From NCBI RefSeq assembly GCF_039634365.2, contig NZ_CP155079.2, positions 1,426,001 through 1,490,000 of the forward strand: a DNA stretch of 64,000 nt. The letters are read 5' to 3'. Source of the stretch: Mucilaginibacter sp. PAMB04168. Lineage in GTDB: Bacteria > Bacteroidota > Bacteroidia > Sphingobacteriales > Sphingobacteriaceae. Position 1 is the first letter of the stretch, and each line of letters begins with the position of its first letter. Below the pieces are notes generated by a model. That model ran no database searches. It had not been told where the DNA came from and saw nothing but the letters and a program-made list of their open reading frames with translations. The position numbers and the translations under genes are program-made. Shown here in pieces: positions 1 to 10,804 of the stretch.

Positions 1-1303
1 TACCCGACAATAAGAAACGTGGAACAGATACCTTGTTAAACTTACGATCTAATGAGTCCAGATAAGGCTTTGATTCGCGCTTTTGGGCCAGTACAGCTTT
101 CTTTTGATAGTCTGTCTTTTCTTCGTCAGTTAAGGGTATGGGCCGCGCCTGCTGCCAGTAGGTCGAATCCTTTTTGTTAACCCCGGCCGTTACTTTCATT
201 ACTTCGGCAAAGGTTTTCTTATTAAATGGTGGATCGATGTCGTAATTTTTATATACAGCCACATAATAACCGCCAAACTTAAACCCGAAAAATCCTCCCC
301 TGAATTCGAATTTTACTGACGATGGCATCCATGCTTGTTTTTCCACGGGAATAAATTGCTGCTTAACCGTAATAGTATCCAGCAAGTTAATGCCCGATGA
401 TTTGGTCAGGAACACATCAATACTGTGAATACGCCAACTGTCTTCTATAATATAAATATAGCCTTCAAAAGCAGGCTCGTAACGGCGCTTTGGTGTTACT
501 TGTATACGGTTAATAGTTTCGCCATTTTCGACCGTTTCACCCATATATTTATAATTGTAAAACGATAAGGCATTATCAGCAATGGGCGATACGAGTGGCC
601 GGTTGCTCAACCCTTCCCAGTTTTGCAGGTTATCATAAAAGTTTACGCTCAGATCTGATGCGCGGTTGAAGCTGAACGCTCTGTTACTGCCCGATACTTT
701 GGAGGAGACCATTTCCTCATGATACTGATTAGGCCGCAGGTAACTCAGTTTAGATTCAGACTCGGACAAGTACAAAATACCTTTACGGTTTGAGTCGAGC
801 CCCATTTGCTTGGCAAAGTCATCAACATTGCGTCCCATAAATTTTTTGGGCGCGGCTAATAGTCGCTGTAAGCCTTTGATGTAAGTATCACATGTATATG
901 ACTTAACTTCGTTTTGGTAAGTTTTGCGCTTGCGAATAGCCTTGCGAATAATGCCATAGGCCGGATCTTCGGCGCCGGCTTTTACCACTACGTTTTGCAG
1001 CTGGTAAGCTTCGGGTTGTAACTGGATATCAATAGTTTGGTTTGCTTTTAAACTAACCTGACGTGTTTCTTGCCGGTAGCCAATAGCCTTAAACAATAAA
1101 TCATAGTTGCCGGTAGGCAATGTAAGGGTATACTGCCCATCACTATTGGCCGGTGAGCCTTTGCTTGTATTTTTAATGACTACTGTAGCAAACGGTATGG
1201 GCTGGCCGGTATTATCTTTAACCGTTCCACTCAGCGTAAAAGTTTGGGCCAGTGCGTTAACGCATAACAATAGAAAGGCGAGCAGTGATAAGGTACTTTT
1301 CAT
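1..1303 (-). CDS. DUF5686-type outer-membrane protein with CarboxypepD_reg-like N-terminus (3' end beyond window)
   Basis: The reading frame opens at the ATG complementary to 1301-1303 and stays open to the window edge, so the C-terminal part is missing. The first ~20 residues form a signal peptide (hydrophobic LLAFLLLCVNALAQ). Residues ~21-100 resemble a carboxypeptidase-D regulatory-like beta-sandwich (FTLSGTVKDNTGQPIPFATV), as found at the front of TonB-dependent and related surface proteins. The remainder (TYIKGLQ..., YNYKYMGE..., IYIIEDSWRIHSIDVFL) matches my knowledge of the DUF5686 family, predicted outer-membrane beta-barrels of Bacteroidota. The function is unknown. The gene is divergent from nothing close by; ligA lies upstream on the same strand. 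Confidence 0.82.
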   Translation of the reverse strand, partial: MKSTLSLLAFLLLCVNALAQTFTLSGTVKDNTGQPIPFATVVIKNTSKGSPANSDGQYTLTLPTGNYDLLFKAIGYRQETRQVSLKANQTIDIQLQPEAYQLQNVVVKAGAEDPAYGIIRKAIRKRKTYQNEVKSYTCDTYIKGLQRLLAAPKKFMGRNVDDFAKQMGLDSNRKGILYLSESESKLSYLRPNQYHEEMVSSKVSGSNRAFSFNRASDLSVNFYDNLQNWEGLSNRPLVSPIADNALSFYNYKYMGETVENGETINRIQVTPKRRYEPAFEGYIYIIEDSWRIHSIDVFLTKSSGINLLDTITVKQQFIPVEKQAWMPSSVKFEFRGGFFGFKFGGYYVAVYKNYDIDPPFNKKTFAEVMKVTAGVNKKDSTYWQQARPIPLTDEEKTDYQKKAVLAQKRESKPYLDSLDRKFNKVSVPRFLLSG

Positions 1304-1506
1304 TATGATTAGGGGTGTGCCCTAAAGATGCGAAAATTCGTTGATGTGCCTTGTTAAAATGTGTTAAAGTTAACGCTGCGTATTTCGGCTTGCCCAGATT
1401 CGGGTCTGAGTCTTATACAAGGAGATCCGGCTGCTTTTACCAATGGAATAGCCCTGGTACTTACTATTTCAAAACCACTCAAAGTCACTTCACATTCTTC
1501 ATACGT

Positions 1507-3629
<2,123 letters not shown>

Positions 3630-4826
3630 TTAAACATTTTCAAACTCAGTTTTACCCACCCTTCGGTTATAGGCAAACAGGCCAATACTCATGATTATGC
3701 TAGTGGCCAAAATAACTACGAAAAGCAGACCCGTTTCTACACCAGGGAGGCGCAGGGCAGGGGGCAGGTTATAATAGAGTAGTACGCTGATCAATCCGCG
3801 CGGAACAATTACCAATTCGGGCATCAGGTCGGTTTTGGATACCAGCTTTATATACAGAAAACGGATTAAATAAATAGCTACCAGGATAAGGCCGCCTATA
3901 ATAAGTACCGACCACTTTTGCAATTGGTAAACGTCCATTGTAAAGCCAAATATAACGAAGAAGAACGTTCGCATCAGAAAAGCGCTCTCGGCTGAAAGTT
4001 GCAGTAGTTGTTTTAGGTCGATACTTAGACCATGGTAAATAAAATATTTTCGAAACCAGGGCAGGCGTATCTGGTCGGCATTGTTAAGGAATAGCCCAAG
4101 TGCCAATACAATAATAAGTGAGGATAAATGGTATGATTGGCCAATGGCATAAACCAGGATGAGCAGCGCAATAATCAAAAAAAACTTAACGTGGTGCGTA
4201 ATGCGGCCAATAAGGTAAAGCAGGAGCAAACAAGCGCCAAGCGCAAAAGCCATTATGGTAGCCAATTCGGCCCCAAGTTTGGCAAACGACCCTACATTAA
4301 TATGTTGATTGCTGAGCATGAAGTTGAACAGCACTACTGTAAGAATGTCTGAAAAAGACGATTCGTAAATAATGAATTCCTTTTTATGCTTGCTGATGCT
4401 GGATGCCGAAGGTATAGCAATGGCTGAGCTTACTACGCAGAACGGTATAGCGTTTACAAAGCATCGGTAATAATCGCCCCCGCTTAGCTCATAAAGCAGC
4501 CAGGAGATACTGAAGGTGGTAACCAACAGAATAATTAATGCCGAAAAAAAGGATCTTTTAATAACCGAATTTTTAGCCGGCGAATACTTTAGCTCCAGTG
4601 CACCTTCAAAAACAATAAGTATTAATCCTAGGGTGCCGAGGGTTGGTAATATGGTTGAAAGATCAAACAGTTTAATATTAAAATAATCTAACCCCTGCCT
4701 GATGCCCACACCCAGAAAGAGCAACAGTAACACCGACGGTATTTTGGTTTTACCGGCAATGAGGTCGAATAGGTACGAAAAAATGACTAATCCGCTAAGG
4801 ATTATTAATGTAGTATATGTGCTCAA
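3630..4826 (-). CDS. Cation:proton antiporter (CPA family)
   Basis: A 398-residue integral membrane protein with about twelve hydrophobic segments spread over its whole length. It is predicted to exchange Na+ or K+ for protons across the inner membrane. The sequence AIAIPSASSISKHKKEF followed by SSFSDILTVVLFNFML resembles the conserved TM5-TM6 region of CPA1/KefB-like exchangers, with a candidate ion-binding aspartate in the second segment. No C-terminal TrkA-N or cyclic-nucleotide domain is present. The frame begins at a TTG (complement of 4824-4826). No ATG or GTG lies between it and the upstream in-frame stop, so the TTG start is the best choice. Substrate specificity cannot be told. Confidence 0.85.
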   Translation of the reverse strand: MSTYTTLIILSGLVIFSYLFDLIAGKTKIPSVLLLLFLGVGIRQGLDYFNIKLFDLSTILPTLGTLGLILIVFEGALELKYSPAKNSVIKRSFFSALIILLVTTFSISWLLYELSGGDYYRCFVNAIPFCVVSSAIAIPSASSISKHKKEFIIYESSFSDILTVVLFNFMLSNQHINVGSFAKLGAELATIMAFALGACLLLLYLIGRITHHVKFFLIIALLILVYAIGQSYHLSSLIIVLALGLFLNNADQIRLPWFRKYFIYHGLSIDLKQLLQLSAESAFLMRTFFFVIFGFTMDVYQLQKWSVLIIGGLILVAIYLIRFLYIKLVSKTDLMPELVIVPRGLISVLLYYNLPPALRLPGVETGLLFVVILATSIIMSIGLFAYNRRVGKTEFENV

Positions 4827-4984
4827 TTGCCGTCCCTCCGAAACCCACCAGTAAGGAGGGCCCTATATTTATCCTAATTTAGTTATGTCACCTCAAAGAG
4901 CAGGGAGAGGTCTTTTCGAAAACAAATTAATCGCATCTGAAAGATTCTCATTAACACTGGAAATGACAGGTCTATCTATTATAA

Positions 4985-5689
4985 CTAATTATTCTTCAAA
5001 AAAGCCAGCGTGAGCGCCCATGCTTCTTTTGATGCGGCTTCGTTGTAGCTGGCACGTTCATCGCAGTTAAAACCATGGTCGGCGTAGGAGAACTTTACGT
5101 TCACATAATCCTTGCCGGCGTTTTCTACCGCTTGTATTATATTTTGGATGTTTTCGGGCTTGATGTGCTGGTCTTTGCCGCCCCAAAAAAACAGATGACG
5201 GCCGTGCAGGTCTGGCGCTTTGTCGGCCAACTGATCTACGCCACCCCCGTAGTAGGATACGCCAGCTTTAAGCGGCAATATGGCGTTGGCTAAAAACGAT
5301 ACGCGCCCGCCCAGGCAATAACCTACGCTGTAAATCTTATCTTGGTCAATCGGCTGTTGGGTAAGCCATTGGTAAGCGGCCTGTAAGTCGGCTGTTAGTC
5401 CTTCGGGCGTTAGTGCCTGCATGTGCGGCATTACGGCCGGAAAGTTGTCATAGCTGCCCTCAAATTTTTCGGGGCCTGTACGGTGAAACAGCTCGGGCGC
5501 TATGGCTATGTAGCCTTCTTGTGCAAAGCGTTCAGTTACTTTACGTATATGGCCATTTACGCCAAACGCCTCCTGTAAAACAATAATGGCCGGTGTACCG
5601 GCGCTAGTGGTATATGGTTTGGCGGTGTAGGCCAGCATGCTGCTACCATTGGCTATGTTCAAACTAACGTATTGCGTTTTAATGCTCAT
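4985..5689 (-). CDS. Dienelactone hydrolase family protein
   Basis: An alpha/beta hydrolase of 234 residues, the usual size for cytoplasmic dienelactone hydrolases. The nucleophile is a cysteine in YSVGYCLGGRVSF (C125), characteristic of DLH as opposed to the serine of most alpha/beta hydrolases. The other triad members are visible as D173 in WGGKDQHIKP and H205 in YADHGFNCD. The family hydrolyses dienelactone in chloroaromatic breakdown, but most homologues in non-degraders act on unknown esters or lactones. No aromatic-degradation genes are nearby. The neighbour on the other strand is an ene-reductase, so a general detoxification role is possible (inference). Confidence 0.92.
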   Translation of the reverse strand: MSIKTQYVSLNIANGSSMLAYTAKPYTTSAGTPAIIVLQEAFGVNGHIRKVTERFAQEGYIAIAPELFHRTGPEKFEGSYDNFPAVMPHMQALTPEGLTADLQAAYQWLTQQPIDQDKIYSVGYCLGGRVSFLANAILPLKAGVSYYGGGVDQLADKAPDLHGRHLFFWGGKDQHIKPENIQNIIQAVENAGKDYVNVKFSYADHGFNCDERASYNEAASKEAWALTLAFLKNN

Positions 5690-5774
5690 GATTTATCAAC
5701 TGTAAAGCTTATGTAATTGTTCGGCTATATTATCATTTCAATTTCAAGTATTGGTATATCTGTTCAAACACTAA

Positions 5775-5804
5775 TTTGTTGCGTGGGTTATTGCTATACA
5801 TTTG
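5775..5804 (+). promoter_or_regulatory. Bacteroidota-type promoter for the ene-reductase gene
   Basis: TTTG at 5775-5778 and TACATTTG at 5797-5804 match the -33 (TTTG) and -7 (TAnnTTTG) elements of Bacteroidota promoters, with an 18-base spacer. The -7 box ends only 7 bases before the ATG at 5812, which implies a very short or absent leader. Confidence 0.6.
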
Positions 5805-5811
5805 GGTTACA

Positions 5812-6882
5812 ATGAAAACGTTATTCACACCTCTAAAAATTAAAAGCGTAGAGCTTAAAAACCGTATAACTGTATCGCCCATGTGCGAGTACTCCAGTGA
5901 GGATGGCTTTGCTAACGACTGGCACCTGGTACATTTGGGCAGCATGGCCACAGGTGGTGCCGGGTTAATTATTACCGAAGCAACGGCTGTATCGGCCGAG
6001 GGTCGCATCACCTTTGCTGATTTAGGCATATGGAAAGATGAGCACATAAGCCGCCTTAAACAAATCATAGATTTTATAGAACAGCAAGGCTGTGTAGCCG
6101 GTGTACAACTTGCACATGCCGGCCGCAAAGCCAGCCATAGCGAACCCTGGACCGGCGGTAAGCAAATACCAAGCGATCAGGCAAATGGATGGTTAACCGT
6201 AGCTCCAAGCGCCCTGCCGTTTACTGATGGGGAAGAAGCGCCTGTGGAATTGGATAAAGCAGGTATTGAAAAAGTAAAGGCCGATTTTAAAGCGGCAACC
6301 CTGCGTGCCGTTGAAGCTGGATTTAAAGTGGCCGAATTACATGCTGCACATGGTTACCTTTTGCACCAGTTTTACTCACCGTTAAGCAACCAGCGTATCG
6401 ATGAGTATGGCGGCTCGTTTGAGAATCGCATACGGCTGTTACTGGAAGTTACGGAAACGGTACAGGAAGTTTGGCCGAAAGATTATCCTTTGTTCGTACG
6501 CATCTCGGCAACCGACTGGGCAGAAGGTGGCTGGACGGCTGAGGATTCGGTGAAGCTGGCTGTAATTTTAAAAGAAAAAGGTGTAGATTTGATTGATTGC
6601 TCAACCGGCGGTAACGTAGCCAAAGCAAGCATACCAGTTAAACCTGGGTACCAGGTGCAATTTGCAGAACAGGTAAAACGCGAAGCCGGTATACTAACCG
6701 GTGCTGTAGGTTTAATTACCACGGCACAACAGGCCAACGATATTATACAAAAAGAACAAGCCGATTTAGTGCTCTTTGCCCGCGAAATGCTGCGCGACCC
6801 GCATTTTGCATTGAGGGCTGCACATGAGTTAGGAGAAAGCGTAAAATGGCCAGTGCAGTATGAGCGCGCCAAATGGCATTGA
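5812..6882 (+). CDS. NADH:flavin oxidoreductase / Old Yellow Enzyme (YqjM-like)
   Basis: An FMN-dependent ene-reductase of 356 residues, predicted to reduce activated C=C bonds such as those of enones and nitro compounds. The TIM-barrel start LFTPLKIKSVELKNRITVSP, Cys25 in SPMCEYSS (equivalent to the redox-tuning cysteine of YqjM), the substrate-binding histidines in ELHAAHGYLLHQFYSPLSN, and RISATDWAEGGW all fit the thermophilic-like/YqjM subclass. A longer frame opens at a TTG (5776). That codon lies inside the promoter's -33 region, so the ATG at 5812 is preferred. osmC follows 41 bases downstream on the same strand, suggesting a shared stress-response transcript. Confidence 0.93.
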   Translation: MKTLFTPLKIKSVELKNRITVSPMCEYSSEDGFANDWHLVHLGSMATGGAGLIITEATAVSAEGRITFADLGIWKDEHISRLKQIIDFIEQQGCVAGVQLAHAGRKASHSEPWTGGKQIPSDQANGWLTVAPSALPFTDGEEAPVELDKAGIEKVKADFKAATLRAVEAGFKVAELHAAHGYLLHQFYSPLSNQRIDEYGGSFENRIRLLLEVTETVQEVWPKDYPLFVRISATDWAEGGWTAEDSVKLAVILKEKGVDLIDCSTGGNVAKASIPVKPGYQVQFAEQVKREAGILTGAVGLITTAQQANDIIQKEQADLVLFAREMLRDPHFALRAAHELGESVKWPVQYERAKWH

Positions 6883-6923
6883 TTTTTATGAGAACTAATT
6901 TTTAACCCATAACTACTTAAAAC

Positions 6924-7346
6924 ATGAAACGCACAGCAACCGCCCACTGGAATGGTACCTTAAAAGATGGCAGTGGCCACTTAACCACCCAAAGCACTAC
7001 TTTAAATCAAACACAGTACTCTTTTAAAACCCGTTTTGAGCAAGGTGTAGGCACCAACCCCGAGGAGTTGATTGCAGCCGCACATGCCGGTTGCTTTACT
7101 ATGGCCGTTGGCGCTGCTTTAACTCAGCAAGGTTTTACCCCGGGTAATTTAGATACCGCCGCCGTGCTTGATTTAGATATGGCTGCCCTGAGCATAACCG
7201 GAATTCATCTTGAACTCAAAGCCGGTACTATCGAAGGCGTATCTGAAGAGCAGTTTAAGGCTGTTGCTGAAGATGCCAAAAAGAACTGTATAATATCAAA
7301 AGCGTTAAGCGTGCCTTTTACGCTCAATGTAATTTACGGCGTTTAA
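6924..7346 (+). CDS. osmC: OsmC family organic hydroperoxide reductase
   Basis: A 140-residue thiol peroxidase that reduces organic hydroperoxides in the cytoplasm using a pair of reactive cysteines. The first is C57 in [12 protein letters not shown]. The second lies in [12 protein letters not shown] near residue 120. R37 and E48 are plausible activating residues. The length and N-terminal [13 protein letters not shown] sequence indicate the OsmC rather than the Ohr subgroup. It is the second gene of an apparent two-gene unit with the ene-reductase and is followed by two hairpins, the second a strong terminator. Confidence 0.93.
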   Translation: MKRTATAHWNGTLKDGSGHLTTQSTTLNQTQYSFKTRFEQGVGTNPEELIAAAHAGCFTMAVGAALTQQGFTPGNLDTAAVLDLDMAALSITGIHLELKAGTIEGVSEEQFKAVAEDAKKNCIISKALSVPFTLNVIYGV

Positions 7347-7390
7347 TAACACGTAAAAGCATATATAGGTCATACTGACCTTTATAATCT

Positions 7391-7434
7391 AGCCATGCCG
7401 GGTAAAGTTTGGTCTTTATCCGGCATGGTTGTTT
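7391..7434 (+). terminator. Rho-independent terminator after osmC
   Basis: The stem is 7391-7407 (AGCCATGCCGGGTAAAG) with 7414-7430, loop 7408-7413, two wobble pairs, then GTTTAT. A smaller hairpin, AGGTCA-TAC-TGACCT, precedes it at about 7367-7381. Confidence 0.8.
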
Positions 7435-7517
7435 ATAAGCGTCCCAGAGCTTTATAGCTATCTGAGTTTGTTTAAATCAAGGCAATCACTCACTGACTCC
7501 ATCGCTTCAGAAGCAGC

Positions 7518-7757
7518 ATGCCCGGCAACATGGTTGTGTGGTCATTATATTTAATTATATCTTTTATCTTTTCTGTTGGTGCACACGCCCAAGCGCCTAA
7601 TATATCGTATACTGACCTGCAAAATTATGATGTTGACAAAGTAATTTGGTTAATGCCTGTTAACACAGCTCACTGCCGGATGGGGTTTATTAATTACGTT
7701 ATAGATCCAAAGGCGGGTGAGCCAGTACTATCGGGCTATGTAACTATTATTAGGTAG
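7518..7757 (+). CDS. Short secreted protein of unknown function (possible fragment)
   Basis: A 79-residue frame with a convincing signal peptide (VVWSLYLIISFIFSVGAHAQA). Translation may begin at the second Met (7530). The mature part is only about 50 residues. Its ISYTDLQNYDVDKVIWLMPVNTA loosely recalls the ISYxxPxxYTxGxxIxxLxPxNTGG repeat of large Bacteroidota surface proteins, so it could be a decayed remnant of one (inference from memory of that repeat). There is no promoter of the TAnnTTTG type immediately upstream. The next gene starts 80 bases downstream. Its coding status is uncertain. Confidence 0.45.
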   Translation: MPGNMVVWSLYLIISFIFSVGAHAQAPNISYTDLQNYDVDKVIWLMPVNTAHCRMGFINYVIDPKAGEPVLSGYVTIIR

Positions 7758-7837
7758 TTTAAACTATGTTGGTTGCGTGGGGTCTAAACAATATCGCACT
7801 AAAAAGGCTTTACAGTAATAGCAAATCCATTCAAATC

Positions 7838-8425
7838 ATGACCCGTTCCAGAACGCCCCTTACTTTGATCGCCTCACTTGTCATCATTGGCTTTCTTATC
7901 TTCCTGTTTTTTTACATGAAGCACCAGTTTACGGCCGTACGTACCGAAGTGACCGAAGATGTAATGGTAGAAAAGATAACCAGCATGGGTAAGCTTGAAC
8001 TGGTTAAGTACAGTATGAAAGATGTGCTCGAAAAAAAGCAGATACATACCCTGCTGCCTGATGAGCGGGTGCTGTTTGTAGCTGTAGGGGAGGTGACCGC
8101 CTGTATTGATTTAACCAAAGTGCGCAAGCAGGATATTACCCGCGACAGCTCGGGCAACCGCATTACAGTAGTTTTGCCACAGCCCGAAATTTGCTATACT
8201 AAGCTGGATCATCAACGATCAAAAGTATATGACGTAAGTGGAGTGATACTGCCAAGTACCACCAAGGCCATGATAGAAGATATTTACAAACTTGCCGAAA
8301 AGCGGCTGGGCGATAATGCCCGCGAAATGAACATCACCGGCAAAGCCCGCGAAAGTGCGCAGACTATCTTTAAGCCATTGTTGGAAGGTGTATCAGGCAA
8401 AACAGTGGTACTTAAATTCAGATAA
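7838..8425 (+). CDS. DUF4230 domain protein, membrane-anchored
   Basis: A 195-residue protein from the ATG at 7838. The frame stays open upstream to 7766, but the family N-terminus and transmembrane anchor begin here. Residues ~8-27 (LTLIASLVIIGFLIFLFFYM) form a single membrane anchor. The rest (LELVKYSMKDVLEKKQ..., FVAVGEVTACIDLTKVRKQDI, ITVVLPQPEICYTKLD) matches the DUF4230 family, which is widespread in Bacteroidota and Firmicutes and has no assigned function. The bulk of the protein should lie outside the cytoplasm. It converges with the AI-2E-type permease gene. Confidence 0.85.
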   Translation: MTRSRTPLTLIASLVIIGFLIFLFFYMKHQFTAVRTEVTEDVMVEKITSMGKLELVKYSMKDVLEKKQIHTLLPDERVLFVAVGEVTACIDLTKVRKQDITRDSSGNRITVVLPQPEICYTKLDHQRSKVYDVSGVILPSTTKAMIEDIYKLAEKRLGDNAREMNITGKARESAQTIFKPLLEGVSGKTVVLKFR

Positions 8426-8590
8426 CGCCTTGCAGTGATGATCTCTTGCTGCGTTGATGCTGCTCAAACAAGTGTTCGACTTTTGTTGGGCTTTCAATAC
8501 CCGCTGATTCAAGGTTCTAGCGCTCAGTAATAAGGTTGCGTCAGTGAGTTGATCGTTGTTAAGTATAAAAAGACGGGTTCTGCATCTTCA

Positions 8591-8640
8591 GGGTGTTCAA
8601 CCGTGTTATGCCAACAGTTTAATTGAACACCCCAGTTTTC
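8591..8640. terminator. Inverted repeat between convergent genes, possible terminator
   Basis: GGGTGTTCAA (8591-8600) pairs perfectly with TTGAACACCC (8623-8632), and CAGTTTT follows on the plus strand. It lies in the gap between the DUF4230 gene and the oppositely oriented permease gene. The 22-base loop and weak T-run make termination plausible but not certain. Confidence 0.45.
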
Positions 8641-8650
8641 CTATTGACTT

Positions 8651-9751
8651 TTATTGTGCCGGGGTACTTACCCGTTGCCTGCGACGTAGCCATATCTGCC
8701 CTATATTTCGGGTAGGTACGTTATCGCCCAATAGTTTACCCCAGGGTTTCAGGTCGTCTATACGGTCGAATACGATTTTGAGTACTGCAATAAAAGGTAT
8801 CGACAAAAACATACCCGATATGCCCCATAATGCGCCACCCAGTAAAACAATGATAATGGATATTAATGCATTGATCTGAACTTTCGACGAAACGATTTTA
8901 GGGACCAATATATTGTTATCAATAAACTGAATGAAAAGATAGGCGGCTATCACCAGCAACTGTGTGGTATAGCCGTCTTTAGTTACAGTAGCCATTAAAA
9001 TAGGTAAAGCTATGGCAATTAAGCCGCCAATGTAAGGTAGCATATTCAGCAAAGCGCCTATTACGCCCAACAATATGGCATAAGGAACCCCGAGTATTAA
9101 AAGAGCAGCAGAGTTAAGGATGGCCACAATTAAAGTTTCGGTTAGCAGGCCTACAATATAGCTTTGAATGGCTGCCTTGGTTTCTTGCAAAATTTCGGCT
9201 ACCCTCGCAGAGTTTTCTTCCGAAAATACTTCGAAGAGGAAGTTGATGATTAAAGTTTTGTACAATAGCATAAGGAACACATAAACCGGAATAAGGAACA
9301 CCAAGCTTAAAGTACCTAAAACCGTGTTGATGGTTTGGCCAACCAGGGCCTTACTGTTATTAACGGTATCTTTAATAAACTTTCCCTGCCGCTGGGTATC
9401 CACACCAAAATGCTGAAAGATGAATTTTTGAACATCAGTAACTACTTGCGAAAACTTACTCTTCATAGCCGGTACAGTGGAACCGAATGAGGCTAATTGT
9501 GCTGAAAGAAAATAAAATATACCGCCAATAAATACGATGGCAATGAGCATCGATATAACAATAGACAGTACCCGGGGCACACCTATCTTTTGCAGGCGGT
9601 TAACGAGCCGGTTCAGTAATATGGCAATAAAAGCTGCAAAAGCCAGCGGTATCAGTATATCGGCCAGGGTTGATAACACATAAACAAATAGAATAAGCCC
9701 GAATAGTATAACCGTGGCCTGAAGGTAAAATGGGTATTGCTTGGTTTGCAT
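8651..9751 (-). CDS. AI-2E family transporter (UPF0118/PerM-like)
   Basis: A 366-residue inner-membrane protein with about eight transmembrane segments: two pairs at the N-terminus, a polar central domain (~residues 75-150), then four to five helices at the C-terminus. Motifs such as PLAFAAFIAILLNRLVNRLQ and LLNMLPYIGGLIAIALPI, with PY(I/L)G, are typical of the family. Members include TqsA (autoinducer-2 export), PerM and Na+/H+ antiporters, so the substrate is open. The gene stands alone, convergent with the DUF4230 gene. Confidence 0.9.
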   Translation of the reverse strand: MQTKQYPFYLQATVILFGLILFVYVLSTLADILIPLAFAAFIAILLNRLVNRLQKIGVPRVLSIVISMLIAIVFIGGIFYFLSAQLASFGSTVPAMKSKFSQVVTDVQKFIFQHFGVDTQRQGKFIKDTVNNSKALVGQTINTVLGTLSLVFLIPVYVFLMLLYKTLIINFLFEVFSEENSARVAEILQETKAAIQSYIVGLLTETLIVAILNSAALLILGVPYAILLGVIGALLNMLPYIGGLIAIALPILMATVTKDGYTTQLLVIAAYLFIQFIDNNILVPKIVSSKVQINALISIIIVLLGGALWGISGMFLSIPFIAVLKIVFDRIDDLKPWGKLLGDNVPTRNIGQIWLRRRQRVSTPAQ

Positions 9752-9799
9752 AATGGTACGTAATACTTACATAAGCAATAACAGCCTGTAAAGTTTTGA

Positions 9800-9838
9800 A
9801 ATAGCAAAAGCTACCTGTTTAGGATAGCTTTTGCTATT
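9800..9838 (-). terminator. Rho-independent terminator after the TPR gene
   Basis: A perfect 14-bp stem, AATAGCAAAAGCTA (9800-9813) with TAGCTTTTGCTATT (9825-9838). It lies just past the stop codon of the minus-strand TPR gene and before the permease gene start. Confidence 0.8.
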
Positions 9839-9860
9839 AAATGCCGTGTTGCTTTAGTAC

Positions 9861-10754
9861 TTATTTATTTGTGCCCGAAGTATTGATGTTGATATTATAT
9901 TGCTTAGCTTTCTTCATAAAGGCATCCTCCTGGTTATTAGCTTTCATTTTAGTGTATACATAAGCAACCAATTGCTGGCTGTCTTTAACATAGGCCGAAT
10001 TATTTTTTGCGTAAAGCAGGTGTGCTGTAAAAATATCATCTAAAGCAACTTCATAGTTAGCTGCAATAGCCTGAAGTTTACCTGCGCCAAAGTAGCCCTC
10101 TGCATCCTGCGGGTATAGGTACTTTAGCTTATTATACTGGTTTAAGGCCTCGGTATTGTTGTTATCATAGGAGTATACCGCTGCCAGATTTTGCAACGCC
10201 AGGTTACCTGCCGGGAAAACTTCAAGCGATTTTTGGTAATATTTGATGGCGGTTTTATAGTCTTGTTTTTTTCGGTAGCAGATGGCTATGTTATCATAAG
10301 CATAGGCAAACTTAGGGTCGAGCTTTACTGCTTTTTCATAAGCTGCAATAGCCTCATCCCATTTTTGGGCCTCCATTAAATTGCCGCCATTACTATAAAG
10401 CTTTTTGGCTTCGGGGTTGGCCGACAAGGCTTCATAGACTTTCATCTGTTCTTCATTATACCCCTGCCTGTAAGTTGGGCAACTGCTATACACTTCCTTT
10501 TGTACACTGGTAAGGAAACTGCGCATACCTTCAACGGTTGTTGGTACTTTAGTACCACTTTTCATCCCTTCTGATAGCGCTTGTGCACCAGATTTACTCA
10601 GGCACGAATCGGCCCGTTGCTTAAAAGGCAGGCTTTTTAAACTATCGAGGCATCCGCAGGCCAGGTTCTGAGCGCGGGCTATTCTGGTGTCTTGTGCTTT
10701 GCTATTGCCAGTGCAAAAAATAGCGGCAATAAGGAAGCTGAAAAATATTTTCAT
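9861..10754 (-). CDS. Secreted tetratricopeptide-repeat protein
   Basis: A 297-residue protein with a signal peptide (MKIFFSFLIAAIFCTGNSKAQ). Residues ~22-110 form a cysteine-containing region (CGCLDSL, CLSK, CPTY) probably stabilised by disulfides. TPR units then follow from about residue 118 (WDEAIAAYEKAVKLDPKFAY, DYKTAIKYYQKSLEVFPAGN, NTEALNQYNKLKYLYPQDAE). It is predicted to act in the periplasm or at the cell surface as a protein-interaction scaffold. The partner is unknown. It is transcribed after a separate upstream structured element and terminator, so it probably has its own promoter near 10790. Confidence 0.85.
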   Translation of the reverse strand: MKIFFSFLIAAIFCTGNSKAQDTRIARAQNLACGCLDSLKSLPFKQRADSCLSKSGAQALSEGMKSGTKVPTTVEGMRSFLTSVQKEVYSSCPTYRQGYNEEQMKVYEALSANPEAKKLYSNGGNLMEAQKWDEAIAAYEKAVKLDPKFAYAYDNIAICYRKKQDYKTAIKYYQKSLEVFPAGNLALQNLAAVYSYDNNNTEALNQYNKLKYLYPQDAEGYFGAGKLQAIAANYEVALDDIFTAHLLYAKNNSAYVKDSQQLVAYVYTKMKANNQEDAFMKKAKQYNININTSGTNK

Positions 10755-10804
10755 GTTTTAATAAGGTTTGTTTGAAGTACCACAAAAACTTTGATAAAAG
10801 CAAG

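Noticed and set aside
4830..4984. Possible small gene between the antiporter and dienelactone hydrolase
   Set aside because: All frames are closed quickly, and only short stretches remain.
6483..6947. 154-residue antisense frame over the ene-reductase gene
   Set aside because: It lies opposite a gene with clear motifs and has cysteine/serine-rich, low-information sequence typical of antisense shadows.
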